From assembly GCF_008329715.1 (NCBI RefSeq), contig NZ_VTSR01000014.1, positions 124,001-188,000 of the forward strand: 64,000 nucleotides of DNA, written 5' to 3'. The stretch's first letter is position 1, and each line of letters opens with the position of its first letter. Under the pieces are notes generated by a model, which was not told where the DNA came from, did no database searches, and saw only the letters and a list, made by a program, of their open reading frames with translations. This document shows positions 1-9,455 of the stretch, one piece after another. The position numbers were made by a program, and so were the translations under genes. The DNA is from Gimesia chilikensis. GTDB lineage: Bacteria; Planctomycetota; Planctomycetia; Planctomycetales; Planctomycetaceae.

Positions 1-1222
1 TGACCAGTTCCACGATCGGCTTCATCTCGTTTCGAGAGACAGGGCGACGGAAGGCTTTCTCCATGAACGGTTTGAAAATCCGCTCGGCACAGTAACGTTC
101 TGAACGGCCATTCTCCGGCGTGCAGGTGATGATCTGATGATGCGAAGCAGGCACGTTATCGGGCAGTTTACCCATCGGTCCCCGCACCGCGACTTCATTC
201 ACATACAGGTTCCGGTCCCGCTTGTTGGCTGGGCCATCGGGATCGTAAAAATCATTGAGGAACGAGATTTCCAGTTCATGTTTTCCCTTGGGCAGCTTGA
301 TTGCCTTGGGCGGCATGTACTTCTCGGGAGAATTCCGGTCCGCAGCCACTTCAAACGTTTTCAGCGGCTTACCGTCCAGTTTGACTTCCATCTTGGCGGC
401 TTCATCTCCGGCTGGTGTCGAACCGGCAATGATGCGGATTTCGTATTCGCCATCCTGTTTCAGATTCACAGGCGCCTTCAAAGTGCCCCGCGAATGGAAC
501 CCGGCGCCACTCTTACGAACCGTGACAGCCCCTTCCTTTTTAAACTGTTTGTCCGAGATTTTATTCCAGGGATAGCTGTCCGGCGTATTCGCGAAGATTG
601 CTTTCTCGGAGATCTGCTCAGCCGCATCGAGATATTTTTCCATCAACAGCGGCGGCAGTGAGAGGACGTCGCCAATGTTATCAAATCCGTAGCCAACGTC
701 GTCCGAGGGAAAGTTTTCGGCAGGTGAGAAATCCACGCCGACCAGATCGCGGATTGTATTGTTGTATTCATTGCGGTTCAGACGTCGAATCGTCACACGA
801 CCGGGGTTGATATCGCCCGAACAGTCAACGCCGTACAACGCGTCGTCAAACCAGGCGAGAACATCTTCGCGTTCCTGGTCAGTCGGCAGCTCACCGGCAT
901 CCTTGGGAGGCATCGATTGAATCTGAATTCGCTGGACGATCTTTTCCCACTCTTCACGCTTCTCAAGAATACTGGTACGCGTGGTGAACTTCTCCAGCGC
1001 CAGCCCGGCTTCTGATCCCTGACCCGTGTGACAGTCCAGGCAGTACTTGCTGATGAACTGTTTGACTTTCGTGTTAAACAGTTTTTCCGACTTCTCGACA
1101 CTCGACACTTCGGCCTGCGCCGTGTTGACAGACAAAACGCACAACAGACCACAGACAGCGAAACAGATTTCTCGCAGAGAGCAGGGGAGGGGAATTCGAG
1201 TTAACGTGGGCAACAATCGCAT
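1..1222 (-). CDS. DUF1592-family planctomycete cytochrome protein (3' end outside window)
   Basis: Exported protein of the large planctomycete family combining a cytochrome c-like domain with DUF1587/DUF1592/DUF1595 domains; function in the family is unproven, often suggested to be redox-linked breakdown of complex substrates. The frame stays open from the ATG to the window edge (407 codons). A signal peptide precedes residue ~37, then a single haem motif CLDCH (C61, C64, H65), then SMPPKDAGELP typical of these cytochromes, the DUF1587 motif LNRNEYNNTIRDL, and near the edge FRRPVSR typical of DUF1595. The remaining domains (DUF1592/1588/1585) should lie beyond the window. A DUF1552 partner often follows such genes but is not visible here. 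Confidence 0.85.
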   Translation of the reverse strand, partial: MRLLPTLTRIPLPCSLREICFAVCGLLCVLSVNTAQAEVSSVEKSEKLFNTKVKQFISKYCLDCHTGQGSEAGLALEKFTTRTSILEKREEWEKIVQRIQIQSMPPKDAGELPTDQEREDVLAWFDDALYGVDCSGDINPGRVTIRRLNRNEYNNTIRDLVGVDFSPAENFPSDDVGYGFDNIGDVLSLPPLLMEKYLDAAEQISEKAIFANTPDSYPWNKISDKQFKKEGAVTVRKSGAGFHSRGTLKAPVNLKQDGEYEIRIIAGSTPAGDEAAKMEVKLDGKPLKTFEVAADRNSPEKYMPPKAIKLPKGKHELEISFLNDFYDPDGPANKRDRNLYVNEVAVRGPMGKLPDNVPASHHQIITCTPENGRSERYCAERIFKPFMEKAFRRPVSRNEMKPIVELV

Positions 1223-1652
1223 TCAATTAAAACCTTCAGGCGGGAAAACTCAGACGTTGATCAAACAGATCGCTCCAGATCGAAGGCAAGGAGCACTGCG
1301 TCAGCACACGATCAGTCTGAGGGAGGATATAAGTTGGCAGGAATCTCTACATATAGCGTAACCTGCCGAGAGACCATTTTGCAAGATCAGTCCTCGTCAG
1401 ATCTCCTGCTGACAGGCGATTTTATCATCTTCAAATCACCTGTTATCTATTGTACTCATCGACACCCTGATGCGTTTCAATATTTTTGGTTCTTAAGTTA
1501 TTCATGGTAACTTAACGAAACCGGTGATCATGGTCCTGCTGGTCGTTGACAGGCGGTTCTGCTCCCTGCATTCTAGGTTATTCCAGTCCACTGCACCGGC
1601 AGTCACTTTTCCTGAAAAAAATAGCCTGAGAAAGCATTCTGGTACTGAACTG
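1223..1652. other. Intergenic region between divergent genes
   Basis: 430 bases separating the minus-strand cytochrome gene from the plus-strand transporter gene. No credible reading frame. It must hold both promoters. The only structured element seen is an inverted repeat about 140 bases upstream of the transporter start, listed separately. Confidence 0.6.
1493..1515. promoter_or_regulatory. Perfect 8-bp inverted repeat upstream of tctC-tctB
   Basis: TTAAGTTA and TAACTTAA are separated by 7 bases, flanked by further imperfect GGTT/AACC complementarity. The size and symmetry fit an operator for a dimeric regulator or a small hairpin. No T-tract follows, so an intrinsic terminator is unlikely. 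Function is inferred only from symmetry and position. Confidence 0.35.
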
Positions 1653-3032
1653 ATGAATCTGCGCGCGATCATTAGAGTAAGTGTCCTGTCCAGGTCGATC
1701 CTCTGCTGCCTGCTTCTTTTAATGAGCGGGTGTGCTGCGGAATCAATTGAAGATTATCCCGATCGACCCATCACCGTCATCTGCCCCTGGTCAGTCGGAG
1801 GTGCCACCGATCGCACTTCAAGACAACTGGCGGTCTTCCTTGAGCAGGAACTCAAAGTTCCCGTCAACGTCATCAATGCCACCGGCGGACGCGGCGTAAC
1901 CGGACACAGTCGCGGCCTCAACGCCCGTCCCGACGGTTATACGCTAGCCATCATTACCGGCGAACTCAACATGCTGCACTGGCAGGATCTGACTTCGTTG
2001 ACCTGGCACGATGCAGAACCCATCATGTCGTTCGTCGATGGGGCAGGGGCCGTGTTCGTCAAACAGGATTCTCAATTCAAAACCATCAAGGAACTCCGCG
2101 ACTTTGTGGAACAGAATCCCGGCAAGCTGACAGCAACCGGAACCGCAGCCGGGGGGATCTGGCATCTGGCACTGGCAGGCTGGCTCGACTTCTGTGGACT
2201 CAACGCCAGCGATATCAAATGGATTCCCATGAACGGTGCCGGTCCCTCCTTGCAGGAACTGGCCAGTGGTGGTGTCGATCTTGTCTGCTGCAGTCTGCCC
2301 GAAGCTAAGACCTTATATGAGTCCGGCCAGGTCCGCTGTCTGGGAGTCATGGCCGAAGAGCCACTGGCAGAATTTCCGGATGTTCCCACCTTTGCCTCTC
2401 AGGGCATGGACTGGAACATCTCCGGCTGGAACGGGCTGGCGGTACCCCAAGGGACGCCCGCACCCATTGTCGAGAAGATCTCCACCGCGGTCAAAAAAAT
2501 CACCGACGGCGAAATTACCGTGCAGGGCAAAACTTTTCCCGAATCAATGCGGGACGCTGGTCTGAGTACCCGCTACCGCGCCAATGACGAATTCGCTGTC
2601 TTCCTGGAAGAAAACGACGAAACGCTGGGCAAGCTGCTGACCAGCGATGCCTTTAAGAAGATGTCTTCCCGGGGGACGGGGCCGCTGGTCTTTCCCGGAC
2701 TTTTGGCGATTGCCATGTGTGTCATTCTCGGTTGCCTGGCCGTTCAGAAGAAAGTTCACGCACTGGCCCCTGATGTCTCCAAGGATACCGTCACGTCACA
2801 GGGCATCGTCAATACCGCGCTGGTGCTGCTGGGGATCGTGGCTTATCAATTGTTCGCCGAACAACTGGGCTTCCTGCTGACAGCGGGGGCCATTATGTTC
2901 CTGCTGCTCTGGAAACTGGGAACCCGCTGGTGGATCAGTGCCCTGATCACAGTCTGCCTGATTCCCGGCATCTATACCCTGTTTGCCAACCTGCTTCGCG
3001 TTCCGCTGCCACGCGGTGTCCTGGGCTGGTAA
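1653..3032 (+). CDS. TctC-TctB fusion: tripartite tricarboxylate transporter binding lipoprotein with C-terminal small membrane subunit
   Basis: 459 residues. The N-terminal ~330 residues are a TctC-type solute receptor: lipoprotein signal ending MSGC (C27), then DRPITVICPW, GGATD and SGWNGLAVP, all typical of TctC. The last ~115 residues carry about four membrane helices and end LLRVPLPRGVLGW, the usual ending of TctB, so the receptor is tethered to the small membrane subunit. In known systems TctA, TctB and TctC are separate and import tricarboxylates or related acids by an ion gradient. The start chosen opens the signal peptide; a longer frame from 1524 adds 43 residues that do not look like a signal sequence. 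tctA follows 57 bases downstream. The lipobox plus C-terminal helices would anchor the receptor at both ends. Confidence 0.82.
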   Translation: MNLRAIIRVSVLSRSILCCLLLLMSGCAAESIEDYPDRPITVICPWSVGGATDRTSRQLAVFLEQELKVPVNVINATGGRGVTGHSRGLNARPDGYTLAIITGELNMLHWQDLTSLTWHDAEPIMSFVDGAGAVFVKQDSQFKTIKELRDFVEQNPGKLTATGTAAGGIWHLALAGWLDFCGLNASDIKWIPMNGAGPSLQELASGGVDLVCCSLPEAKTLYESGQVRCLGVMAEEPLAEFPDVPTFASQGMDWNISGWNGLAVPQGTPAPIVEKISTAVKKITDGEITVQGKTFPESMRDAGLSTRYRANDEFAVFLEENDETLGKLLTSDAFKKMSSRGTGPLVFPGLLAIAMCVILGCLAVQKKVHALAPDVSKDTVTSQGIVNTALVLLGIVAYQLFAEQLGFLLTAGAIMFLLLWKLGTRWWISALITVCLIPGIYTLFANLLRVPLPRGVLGW

Positions 3033-3089
3033 CGCTGCTACATATCGTTTTGAATTCTGTCTCCTTCTCTGGCGCTCTGAAGAAACATC

Positions 3090-4628
3090 ATGGAATCGAC
3101 ATTCATTACCGCGATACAGAATATAGCGACTCCCGAAGTCCTGCTGGTGATCTTCCTCTCAGCCGTCTATGGTCTGTTTGTGGGATCCATTCCGGGACTG
3201 ACGGCGACCATGGCCGTCGCGCTGCTGATCCCGCTGACGTTCTATCTGGATAACCTCAGCGCCATCGCCGCGATTGTGACGCTCGAGGCCTGCAGCATCT
3301 TCGCCGGAGACATACCCACCACGCTGGTCCGCATACCGGGGACCCCCTCTTCAGCCGCTTATACTGACGACGCCTATGCGCTCACCCGCCGCGGACTGCA
3401 TGAGACTTCGCTCGGCGTCTCACTGGTATTCAGCGTATTCGGCGGCCTGTTCGGGGCACTCGTGCTGATCTTCGCGGCCCCGCAGCTGGCGAAAATCGCG
3501 TTTCAGTTTACCACCTACGAATACTTCTGGCTTTACGTACTCGGCTTGAGCTGTGCCGCCATTGTCTCGACCGGCTCCCGCCTCAAAGGCGCACTGGCGC
3601 TGATGATCGGCCTGATGTTCGCGACCGTCGGCTTGAGTGAAGTTCACAGCGTGCCTCGCTTCACCTTCGGCTTCGATGAACTCTTTACCGGCATCAACTT
3701 CATCCCCGCGATGATCGGTCTGTTCGGTCTCTCGGAAGTCTTCCGCAATACGCTGACCTCAAAGACCGACGAAGCTGCAGAAAAACTGCAGTCAGCAGTC
3801 AAAGAAGAAGATGACCATTCACTGCTCAGACATTTGAAGCCGGTCTTCGGCGGCGTGCTGCCCCAGTTCTGGAAGCGAAAATTCAGCTGGCTCCGTTCGA
3901 GCTGCATCGGCTCTACCATCGGCATGATTCCCGGCGCGGGAGCCGACATCGCTGCCTGGATTTCGTACGCGGTCTCCAAAAAGTTCTCGAATACACCCGA
4001 GGAGTACGGCAAAGGTTCCCTCGACGCCGTCGGCGATGCCACCAGTGCAAACAACTCGGCACTCGCCGGTGCCTGGATTCCCGCCCTGGTACTGGGCATC
4101 CCCGGCGACTCGGTGACCGCGATTGTGATCGGCGTGCTGCTCATGAAGAACATCACCCCTGGTCCGGAGATCTTTCAGAACACCGAACAACTGGTGCTCG
4201 TGCATGGCATCTATCTCACGTTTATCATCGCCAACCTGTTGCTGATTCCGCTCGGCTTCCTGGCGATTCGCAGTGGTTCACAACTGGTCCGCATCCCCCG
4301 CCGCATTCTGATGCCGATGATTCTGATGTTCTGCGTTGTCGGTGCCTACTCGATCAATGGCAGTTACTTCGATGTCTGGGTCATGCTCGGCATGGGCATG
4401 CTGGGGTTTGTGCTCGAAGTCTTCGATGTTCCCCTGGGGCCGGTCGTGCTTGGAATCATCCTCGGGGGGCAACTGGAACAGTCGTTCGTGCAGAACCTGA
4501 CCAAGGACGACAGCCTGCTCTCGTTCTTTAATCGTCCCATCTCCGCAGGACTGGGACTGTTCTGCATCGCGCTCTGGCTGGTGCCGGTCATCATGCCACT
4601 GATCCGCAAGAAGTCCGCTACAACCTGA
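3090..4628 (+). CDS. tctA: TctA-family large membrane subunit of tripartite tricarboxylate transporter
   Basis: 512 residues, the normal length for TctA, with about twelve hydrophobic segments. GSIPGLTATM near residue 32 and IPGTPSSAAYTDDAYAL near residue 83 are hallmark TctA motifs, and a second symmetric set (IGMIPGAGADIAAWISYAVS, GIPGDSVTAIV) appears in the second half, as expected for a family built from an internal duplication. It forms the ion-coupled translocation channel and should work with the TctC-TctB fusion just upstream; together the two genes make a complete three-component transporter. The gene ends 4 bases before the convergent glycosyltransferase gene. Confidence 0.92.
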   Translation: MESTFITAIQNIATPEVLLVIFLSAVYGLFVGSIPGLTATMAVALLIPLTFYLDNLSAIAAIVTLEACSIFAGDIPTTLVRIPGTPSSAAYTDDAYALTRRGLHETSLGVSLVFSVFGGLFGALVLIFAAPQLAKIAFQFTTYEYFWLYVLGLSCAAIVSTGSRLKGALALMIGLMFATVGLSEVHSVPRFTFGFDELFTGINFIPAMIGLFGLSEVFRNTLTSKTDEAAEKLQSAVKEEDDHSLLRHLKPVFGGVLPQFWKRKFSWLRSSCIGSTIGMIPGAGADIAAWISYAVSKKFSNTPEEYGKGSLDAVGDATSANNSALAGAWIPALVLGIPGDSVTAIVIGVLLMKNITPGPEIFQNTEQLVLVHGIYLTFIIANLLLIPLGFLAIRSGSQLVRIPRRILMPMILMFCVVGAYSINGSYFDVWVMLGMGMLGFVLEVFDVPLGPVVLGIILGGQLEQSFVQNLTKDDSLLSFFNRPISAGLGLFCIALWLVPVIMPLIRKKSATT

Positions 4629-4632
4629 GGTC

Positions 4633-6120
4633 TCATTCACCCGATTCAGCAGGCTGGGGTTTCAGCAGTTGACCTGCCCGCGCGAGTCCCAGGCCGATAA
4701 ACGCGAACGTTGGCAGCAGCAGAGGCATCAGGAAGCGTTCCCCGGCAGCGATCGGCAGATACCAGGCGAACGCCAGCCAGAACAACACGAGCCAGATCAG
4801 ATACAAGCGCCGCGCCGGTCCGGATTCCGTCAGCAGTCCCGTCAGTAGAAACGGAAGCAGCAGCACGCCAAAGAACAGTCGTCCCTCATGGAAAGGGAAA
4901 GGACCCAGGCTGCGGAGAAAAATAAAAACCTGCCACGCCAGTCCTTTCACTTCCCGCTTGATCATCTGCGCGAGGGAATGCGTCTGCCAGTAGCGACGGA
5001 CCGCATTCCCCAGTGATCCCCGTTCCTCAATCAACGCGTGCGGTTCCGTGAACTCATCTTCAAAGAGCAGATACGAATTCACATTGAATGTCGGGCTGCC
5101 GTACACCCGCGCATTGCGAACCAGCAGAGGGGCCGCGATCACAATAAAGCTTCCCACTACGAGTGACAGGCTGAGGAGCGCCTGTTTCCAGGAGAGCCGA
5201 CCCAGAGGCGTTTCCGATTCAGTCGTCTCTACTTTGAAGCGGGCAGGGAGACACCGTGGCCAGTCGACCGCATACGAAAGTCGCCAGCACAGCACTCCCA
5301 ACAGCAAGAGTAGTGCCGTCCCCTTGGTGAGCCAGGCCAGACCCAGCAGCAGACCGCTGCCGATCCAGAGAAATCGTGGACGCGTTTCAGAGGTGCCTTC
5401 AGCGGGGACGCGCAACAGGACCAGCCACAAACCAGCGACAATCAGCAGCAGCAGTGCTTCACAGACCACCTGGCCTGTCAGTCGACACCAGGCGGCATTG
5501 ACGGCCAGTAGAAGTCCCGTCAGTCCTCCTACCAGGTTTCCGTAGCGTCTTGCGATTCCAAATGCGAACAGTAATAAAGCCGCCAGCCCCAGCATCGCCG
5601 ACAGACGTTTTCCCGCTTCGTAGTCAGGCAGGTACGAGAGGATCGCAACATAGAGCGGGTGCTGGTTCGCCTCGGTATACTCACCCGCAACCAGCTGCTG
5701 CAGTAAAACAGACGGACCGCCCGCTTCCTGCACATTTCGGGCCTGGGTCAGAAACGCCGCCTGATCATTGCCTTCCGGCAGCGGTTGGTCAGGCAGCAGA
5801 TTCAGCATGATGACAAAATAGACGATCAGCGAAAACGAAAGCAGCAGGCTGCCGCTCCAGTGATCCAACTGTTGCCAGGGCGCAGACAGTCGTTTCAGGA
5901 ATCGCCCGAGGACCGGCAGAACTGCATCCCAGAAATAATTCGTAGCCAGGCATCCGGCGATACCCAGCACGACCGCCAGCATGCAACAGGCAGCAGCAAT
6001 CGTGGAGAGCGAGAAACTCGCCACCAGCATCGTTCCCTTGATTTCCACAATCTCCCAGAGTGCCAGGCCGGCGGCACAGGCGACTGCACCCGAGATGATG
6101 CGTGGCAGAACCGTGTTCAT
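4633..6120 (-). CDS. GT39/ArnT-like integral membrane glycosyltransferase
   Basis: 495 residues with roughly eleven predicted membrane helices and a short charged C-terminus. Around residues 145-175 it carries the first periplasmic loop typical of GT-C enzymes (EGNDQAAFLTQAR, then EANQHPLYVAILSYLP, the position of the family's H/PPLY motif). Such enzymes transfer a sugar from a polyprenyl-phosphate donor to lipid or protein acceptors on the outer face of the inner membrane; donor and acceptor cannot be told from sequence. Convergent with tctA and divergent from lgt, so it appears monocistronic. Confidence 0.75.
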   Translation of the reverse strand: MNTVLPRIISGAVACAAGLALWEIVEIKGTMLVASFSLSTIAAACCMLAVVLGIAGCLATNYFWDAVLPVLGRFLKRLSAPWQQLDHWSGSLLLSFSLIVYFVIMLNLLPDQPLPEGNDQAAFLTQARNVQEAGGPSVLLQQLVAGEYTEANQHPLYVAILSYLPDYEAGKRLSAMLGLAALLLFAFGIARRYGNLVGGLTGLLLAVNAAWCRLTGQVVCEALLLLIVAGLWLVLLRVPAEGTSETRPRFLWIGSGLLLGLAWLTKGTALLLLLGVLCWRLSYAVDWPRCLPARFKVETTESETPLGRLSWKQALLSLSLVVGSFIVIAAPLLVRNARVYGSPTFNVNSYLLFEDEFTEPHALIEERGSLGNAVRRYWQTHSLAQMIKREVKGLAWQVFIFLRSLGPFPFHEGRLFFGVLLLPFLLTGLLTESGPARRLYLIWLVLFWLAFAWYLPIAAGERFLMPLLLPTFAFIGLGLARAGQLLKPQPAESGE

Positions 6121-6312
6121 TGTCTGATTCAGCTTTCAGCAGGGAAGGTCAGAATGGGGTGATCAGGCGTCATCACCGCAGGAAACATCAATTCGGACTA
6201 GGCTTAACTGGCAGAATGGTCTATCTTTCGGTCTGATCATCATAGCAGATTAACCGTGTTCTGAAATCACAGAATTGAATCGCAGATCCCCCCATTTTGG
6301 AATTTGGGAAAT

Positions 6313-7188
6313 ATGAGTCACGTATATTCAACACTTGCCTATCTCCAGTGGGACATTAACCGTGTGCTGTTTGAAGTCGGTCCGATCAAGATCCGTTATT
6401 ACGGGCTCTTCTTCACCGCCGGATTTATCTGTGGTTACCTGCTGCTTCGCTGGATCTTTCGTACCGAAAAACGCAACCTGGACGATGTCGAATCGCTGCT
6501 GATTTACATGGTGCTGGGTACGATTATCGGCGCCCGTCTCGGTCACTGTTTGTTCTATCATCCTATGGAGTATCTCAGCGACCCGATTCGCCTACTACAG
6601 ATCTGGAATGGAGGACTGGCCAGTCACGGTGCTGCCGTCGGGATTACCCTCTCGGCCTGGCTCTACTCACGCAAACACCGCGATCAACCCCTACTCTGGC
6701 TGCTGGATCGACTCGCCATCCCCGTTGCGCTGGCCGGCTTTTTTATCCGCATCGGTAACTTCTTTAACTCGGAAATTCTGGGACGGGCCAGCGATGTTCC
6801 CTGGGCTGTGGTCTTCAAAGATGGCCTCGGACTCAGTCCGGAAGAAAAGTTGATTCCCCGTCATCCGGTGATGCTCTACGAATCCCTCTGTTACGGCTTC
6901 ATCTTTGTTCTGCTGCTGCTCGTTTACCGGAAGTACAAGGAATGCACGCCCCGCGGACTGTTGATCGGACTCTTCTTCATCACCGTCTTCACCGCCCGTT
7001 TTGTGCTGGAGTTCTTCAAGCTCCGTCAGGCAGCATTCGCGGAAAATCTCCCCCTCAGTGTGGGGCAGATGCTCAGCATTCCACTCGTGATTGCCGGCAT
7101 CGTATTCCTGCTTTATCGCAGGCCCGCACCCCCTCTGGAAGAAGAAATCGCCCTGCAGACGCCGCGCGAACCGGCCGCGAAGGCATAA
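6313..7188 (+). CDS. lgt: Prolipoprotein diacylglyceryl transferase
   Basis: 291 residues, seven membrane helices. Transfers diacylglycerol from phosphatidylglycerol to the lipobox cysteine of prolipoproteins in the inner membrane. Seen: GARLGH (~residue 73), GGLASHGAAVG with H105, and the Lgt signature as IRIGNFFNSEILG (R146, N149, E154), followed by RHPVMLYESL. The ATG used has a purine-rich GGGAAAT directly before it; a TTG nine bases upstream would add three residues. The nearby TctC-TctB receptor is itself a predicted lipoprotein substrate, as expected for any lipoprotein. Confident by motif and length. Confidence 0.95.
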   Translation: MSHVYSTLAYLQWDINRVLFEVGPIKIRYYGLFFTAGFICGYLLLRWIFRTEKRNLDDVESLLIYMVLGTIIGARLGHCLFYHPMEYLSDPIRLLQIWNGGLASHGAAVGITLSAWLYSRKHRDQPLLWLLDRLAIPVALAGFFIRIGNFFNSEILGRASDVPWAVVFKDGLGLSPEEKLIPRHPVMLYESLCYGFIFVLLLLVYRKYKECTPRGLLIGLFFITVFTARFVLEFFKLRQAAFAENLPLSVGQMLSIPLVIAGIVFLLYRRPAPPLEEEIALQTPREPAAKA

Positions 7189-7498
7189 AAACAGCGAATG
7201 TGGATGTATGTGTCCTGTTAGAAAAGTGTACACGGAACGTCTATAAATACACTCGCAGGCTGAAAATATGTGGCCTTTTGTCTATTTTACGGGATCGTAT
7301 TGCCTTAAATCAGAGATCCTTGTAAAGTCCGCGTGCCAAATACTCAGATTTTACTACTGATGACCAGAGCGGAATTCACATTTTGAATTCAGCCGTTTTT
7401 TTTTCAACACGAATGTGGGACATCGGTGTATAATGAGTTGCAGGCTTTAACTCGCTTGCTGCCAGTACGGCAGTGTTCAAAATGAATCGAGGCGATTT
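7189..7498. other. Intergenic region upstream of the sigma factor gene
   Basis: 310 bases, clearly AT-richer than the genes around it, with a T9 tract (around 7396-7404) before a probable -10 element. No credible gene. No obvious terminator hairpin for lgt was found. Confidence 0.5.
7429..7434 (+). promoter_or_regulatory. Probable -10 box for the sigma factor gene
   Basis: A perfect TATAAT lies 65 bases before the GTG start. TTCAAC about 20 bases upstream is the best, weak -35 candidate, preceded by a T-tract that could act as an upstream element. This suggests transcription by the housekeeping sigma factor rather than strict autoregulation. Confidence 0.4.
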
Positions 7499-8086
7499 GT
7501 GGCTCTCACGGATATTGATAAAAATTTGCTCAAACGCTGCTTAGCAGAAGAGCCGGGTGCCTGGAAAGACTTCGTAGACCGGTTTATCGGCCTGTTTACA
7601 CACGTCATCCACCACACCGCGCACGCCCGCAGTATTCGTGTGACCGACAACGACATTGATGATCTGTTGTCCGAAGTCTTTCTGGTTCTGCTGGCCAACG
7701 ATTATCGCGTGCTTCGCAACTTCCGTGGACAGAGTTCACTGGCCACTTATCTGACCGTGGTTTCCCGTCGCGTGATTGTAAAAAAAATGGTCGAGCGACG
7801 GATGGCTGAAGCGCTGGGGCATGTCTCCACCTCTTCACGCATCGAACGTGTCTCCGACGAGCAGACCCGTCAACAGCAGGCGCTTGAGGATCAGGAAGAG
7901 ATCCAGAACATGATTCGCCAGCTGCCTCCGGCAGACGCTCAGATTGTGGAGCAATATCATCTGCAGGGAAAGTCTTACCAGCAGATCAGCAGTGATCTGG
8001 ACATCCCGGAAAATTCAATCGGCCCTACACTCTCTCGGGCACGCAATCGCATGCGGGAAAATAAATCCCGAACACGCACGCTCTAA
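7499..8086 (+). CDS. ECF-like sigma-70 family RNA polymerase sigma factor
   Basis: 195 residues. Region 2 spans about residues 20-95 (NDIDDLLSEVFLVLL for the -10 recognition/core-binding helices, then FRGQSSLATYLTVVSRR), a charged linker covers 96-130, and region 4 spans 135-190 (LPPADAQIVEQYHLQGKSY, a helix-turn-helix ending NSIGPTLSRARNRMR). The GTG start is supported by GAGGCG six bases upstream. No anti-sigma gene is adjacent: the next gene is a convergent YHYH protein. The target regulon cannot be inferred. Confidence 0.85.
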   Translation: MALTDIDKNLLKRCLAEEPGAWKDFVDRFIGLFTHVIHHTAHARSIRVTDNDIDDLLSEVFLVLLANDYRVLRNFRGQSSLATYLTVVSRRVIVKKMVERRMAEALGHVSTSSRIERVSDEQTRQQQALEDQEEIQNMIRQLPPADAQIVEQYHLQGKSYQQISSDLDIPENSIGPTLSRARNRMRENKSRTRTL

Positions 8087-8160
8087 TTCCTTGAGCGAGT
8101 TGACCTCCTTCTTACTCCGTCTGACGCTCACATTGCGCGCCGACAGTTTCGGTTGCTGGT

Positions 8161-9135
8161 TCAATTACTGAAGCTCCGTCCCGATCCCTGCCCCTGTCCG
8201 AATCCCGGAGGAGGACCACCAAAGGGGGGCGGACCAAAGCCACGTCGTCCACTGGGACCGCGTTGTCCCGGTCCGGGGCCACGTCGCATAAAACTCGGAT
8301 CCGGCGTCCCGCGCCACAGACGGGGGATATAAGGAAAATCTTCGGTGATGTAGTAGTGATAGATCCCTTCCGGGTATTCGGGGGTCACACCCACGCGACC
8401 GTTGCATTCATCCAGGTCACCCGCATCCGCGACATATTCATAGTCAGCTACAAAGGTCCCGTCATACCTGCCGCGCGGGCCACTTGGTCGATTCCCTTTC
8501 TTGATTCGGTAGCTCGATTTCATTTTGCGGACCGCGCTCTCGGCATCGTTTGCATCGCTATAACCAAACTGGGCATAAATCGGAAAACCATCTGCGGCCA
8601 CACCGATCAGAGTGACTTCACCCACTTTCCCCTGCTTCTGAATCAGTCCCGTCGGCAGACCATGATAGTGATAGCTGCCGGTTGGCTGGACATGGGCATT
8701 GCTCTGATCCAGACCGAGATTGATCTTTCCCGACTTGGCTTCATAGTTCCAGCCTGAGCTGCGATTCCGGTTCCAGAACTCCGCGGTCGCCGCATCAAAG
8801 ACCACACCATTGCTGGCGACTCCAAATGGAGAGTGTGATACGGGCGTCGGGTTGCGGGTCGCCTTCGGTTCCATGGTTACACGGAATTCATACTGCTGCG
8901 GTCGAATCGTATTCGGATTGTTCCGATTCGGAAACCGGCCCGGCTGGTGATCCGGAATGCCGTTGGAATAGATGTAGCGGTAGTTTCCCTTGATGACCAC
9001 CTTAACCTGATTCTTCGCATTGGTATTCGAAGATCCGAAACCCGGCGGTCCAAACCCGGTAGGTGGATATCCAAACAGGGGAGCGGCACATCCAAGCGTC
9101 GCGAAACAGCAAAGCGTAAGCAGTCGCATATTCAA
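8161..9135 (-). CDS. Secreted YHYH-domain protein
   Basis: 324 residues with a signal peptide (MRLLTLCCFATLGCAAPLFG). The body is a YHYH domain: GSYHYHGLP at residues ~153-161, preceded by VVFDAATAEFW and followed by GVAADGFPIYAQFG and EGIYHYYITEDFPYIPR, all family features. The C-terminal ~50 residues are a low-complexity Gly/Pro/Arg tail (RRGPGPGQRG, GPPPGFG). YHYH proteins are exported with no settled activity; histidine-rich motifs hint at metal binding. TTG is used as start because GAGG lies seven bases before it; an ATG two codons later would be poorly spaced. Convergent with the sigma factor gene. Confidence 0.85.
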   Translation of the reverse strand: MNMRLLTLCCFATLGCAAPLFGYPPTGFGPPGFGSSNTNAKNQVKVVIKGNYRYIYSNGIPDHQPGRFPNRNNPNTIRPQQYEFRVTMEPKATRNPTPVSHSPFGVASNGVVFDAATAEFWNRNRSSGWNYEAKSGKINLGLDQSNAHVQPTGSYHYHGLPTGLIQKQGKVGEVTLIGVAADGFPIYAQFGYSDANDAESAVRKMKSSYRIKKGNRPSGPRGRYDGTFVADYEYVADAGDLDECNGRVGVTPEYPEGIYHYYITEDFPYIPRLWRGTPDPSFMRRGPGPGQRGPSGRRGFGPPPFGGPPPGFGQGQGSGRSFSN

Positions 9136-9455
9136 GGGGTTACCTCATTTTCACCAGGCCCGATTCGTCGCCAGAAAAATTCACGGATTCTTCTCACCTG
9201 TTTGAATAACGGGCTGAGCACCGTGGAATCCACTGGCTTTGATCTGTTTTTTGTCAAAATGAAACCAGGTGTCGCCTCTCCGAAAACATGTTCCCAAGGC
9301 TCTCAGACAGTCGTTCTGTTGACAGTCTACCCTTTGCTCACAAAAATCGATGTAGTTGTCAGCAGTCGCCGTCACAAACGATTGGCGCTGATTTCGCTTC
9401 AATCAAGGAATGATATGTCCCAGTGATTCTCCGGAATCTGGAAACGGATTGACCG
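9136..9455. other. Intergenic region between divergent exported-protein genes
   Basis: 320 bases between the YHYH gene and the esterase gene, expected to hold both promoters. No reading frame with coding character, no clear repeat or hairpin was seen. Confidence 0.5.

Noticed and set aside
1524-1652. N-terminal extension of the TctC-TctB gene
   Set aside because: The 43 extra residues are not signal-like and would bury the lipoprotein signal.
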